DNA from: an uncultured Mollicutes bacterium
Lineage (GTDB): Bacteria > Bacillota_I > Bacilli_A > Acholeplasmatales > Anaeroplasmataceae
Assembly: GCA_937905855.1 (NCBI GenBank)
Contig: CALCWU010000175.1
Location: 1 to 15,136, forward strand
Reading direction: 5' to 3'
DNA: 15,136 bases
In this document: positions 13,941 to 15,136 of the stretch, piece by piece
Numbering within the stretch: the first letter of the stretch is position 1
Layout of the letters: every line of letters begins with the position of its first letter
The notes under the pieces: model-generated
Told to the model about the DNA's origin: nothing
What the model saw: only the letters and a program-made list of their open reading frames with translations
Databases searched by the model: none
Translations under genes and position numbers: made by a program

Positions 13941-15136
13941 ATGAAGCTAGATTATGATTTTTTTGCAGATACAAATAATAAAAATAAAGAAGCATTTAAT
14001 GATGCGATACCTATTGGAAATGGTCGTATAGGTGCTATGATATATGGTAATCCTTATACAGAAAAGTTAGTTTTAAATAATGATTCGGTATGGCTTGGTA
14101 AAAAAAATAGAAAAAGATGGGCCAGTAATTATTATGATGTTAATAAGCAGATAAAGGATTTGATTATTAATAAGCATATTAAAGAGGCTGAAGAATTAGC
14201 TAAATATTTATTTTCTGCCCCTAAGGGAGAATGCATATATACAACATCAGGTGAGTTATTATTACATTACAAAGATATTAAAACGATATCTAATTACAAA
14301 AGAAGCCTTGATTTAGATAATGGTATATTAAATGCTTCATATTTAATAAATGAAAATAATGAATTTAGTGCTACATATTTAGCATCAAATCCGGATGATT
14401 TAATATATATAAATATTAAAACCTCAAAGCCATTATCATTTTCTTTAAATCTTGATCGCAATAAGCTTGTAGATGAAATTAAATGTATTAATAATACAAT
14501 TTTTTTAAAATATGAATATAGTAAGAATATGTATTTATATATTAAATTAATTGTTAATACTGATGGAAAATTAAGCAATATTAGTGATAATTTAATTATA
14601 AAGGAAGCTTTAAATACTAATATTTATTTATCTTTAGCAACCTCATATTATTATAAAAGACCATTAGCATATTTAAATAGATTATTTAGTAAATTAAACT
14701 ATAATGATATAGTGAAAAAGCATATAGCTGATTATCAAAGCTTATATGCTAGACAATATTTAAAAACTAATGATAGCTTTATAGATACGTTATATAATTT
14801 TTCAAGATATCTTATGATATCAGGATCAAGAAAAAATAGCTTACCACTTAATCTTCAAGGTATTTGGAATCAAGATATTTTTCCTGCCTGGGATTCTAAA
14901 TATACTATCAATATTAATTTACAGATGAACTATTTTAATGTTTTTGGTGCTAACTTAATCGAATGTAGTTTGCCCTACTTTAAGCTTTTAAAATTAATTC
15001 ATAAAAATGGTAGAAGACTTGCAAAAGAAATGTATCATTCAAACGGCTTTGTTGCCTTTCATAATGCCGATATTTATGGTGATGTAGCACCACAGGATAA
15101 ATATCTTCCAGCAACCTTGTGGCCGTTTGGCGGTGC
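13941..15136 (+). CDS. GH95 family glycoside hydrolase (alpha-L-fucosidase type), 3' end outside the window
   Basis: The first ~398 residues of an enzyme normally about 750-800 residues long are present. Signature segments run in family order. They are AIPIGNGRIGAMIYG with LNNDSVWLG in the N-terminal beta domain, LPLNLQGIWNQ, AWDSKYTININLQMNYF, FHNADIYGDVAPQD, and LWPFGGA at the window edge. N324 and N326 in TININ correspond to the Asn pair that activates the catalytic water in GH95. The enzyme should release alpha-1,2-linked L-fucose (some members act on L-galactose) by inversion. There is no signal peptide, so it probably acts inside the cell on imported oligosaccharides such as host-glycan or plant fragments. 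It starts at ATG 13941, but the only SD-like bases (AAAGG, 13919-13923) are unusually far away. Confidence 0.9.
   Translation, partial: MKLDYDFFADTNNKNKEAFNDAIPIGNGRIGAMIYGNPYTEKLVLNNDSVWLGKKNRKRWASNYYDVNKQIKDLIINKHIKEAEELAKYLFSAPKGECIYTTSGELLLHYKDIKTISNYKRSLDLDNGILNASYLINENNEFSATYLASNPDDLIYINIKTSKPLSFSLNLDRNKLVDEIKCINNTIFLKYEYSKNMYLYIKLIVNTDGKLSNISDNLIIKEALNTNIYLSLATSYYYKRPLAYLNRLFSKLNYNDIVKKHIADYQSLYARQYLKTNDSFIDTLYNFSRYLMISGSRKNSLPLNLQGIWNQDIFPAWDSKYTININLQMNYFNVFGANLIECSLPYFKLLKLIHKNGRRLAKEMYHSNGFVAFHNADIYGDVAPQDKYLPATLWPFGG

Noticed and set aside
14294..14578. 94-codon minus-strand frame
   Set aside because: It lies wholly inside the GH95 gene, whose + strand translation matches its family throughout.

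Overview
The window is very AT-rich bacterial DNA. Shine-Dalgarno (SD) sites are strong, several sigma-A type promoters are visible (TTGAxx, 17 bp, TATAAT), and TGG is used freely for Trp, so the genetic code is the standard bacterial one. Gene content (a large repeat-bearing lipoprotein, AAA_14/DUF4143 ATPases, a GH95 glycosidase) points to a low-GC Bacillota. I infer a gut-associated member of the Bacilli/Erysipelotrichia/Mollicutes-like groups, but the exact taxon cannot be read from this sequence. All genes I support are on the + strand.

Layout. (1) 1-3192: a probable transcription unit of an FRG-domain protein, a Hanks-type Ser/Thr kinase with a large unknown C-terminal domain, and a small unrecognised gene that looks frameshifted near its start. 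It closes with a good intrinsic terminator. (2) 3345-8568: an extended -10 promoter, a leader with a stacked hairpin, and a giant lipoprotein gene. The protein has about 17 Cys/His-rich repeats followed by Ig-like domains. The gene is split in two by a one-unit excess in a TATG tetranucleotide tract, and removing one unit restores a 1675-residue protein. A terminator follows. (3) 8569-10640: a compact XRE / ImmA-IrrE / PIN cassette with overlapping or abutting genes, flanked by an imperfect direct repeat (about 80% identity over 81 bp). (4) 10641-13920: two different AAA_14-DUF4143 ATPase genes. Each has its own family of short direct repeats built around its promoter, and relic-like copies of the second gene's 5' end lie on both sides. 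(5) 13941-end: the N-terminal half of a GH95 alpha-L-fucosidase-type enzyme, cut by the window edge.

How it fits together. Regions 1, 3 and 4 resemble accessory or defence-island DNA inserted between ordinary surface-protein and carbohydrate genes. The FRG/kinase unit may be a stress or anti-phage module. The XRE/ImmA/PIN trio looks like a proteolysis-controlled toxin-antitoxin type module in which the PIN nuclease is the likely effector. The AAA_14 genes appear to be autoregulated, proliferating selfish or defence-linked genes. The most notable structural signals are the operator-like repeats at both AAA_14 promoters, the repeat pair flanking the XRE/ImmA/PIN cassette, and the slippage-type frameshift in the lipoprotein. 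The functional roles are inferences from family knowledge and are not proven by the sequence.
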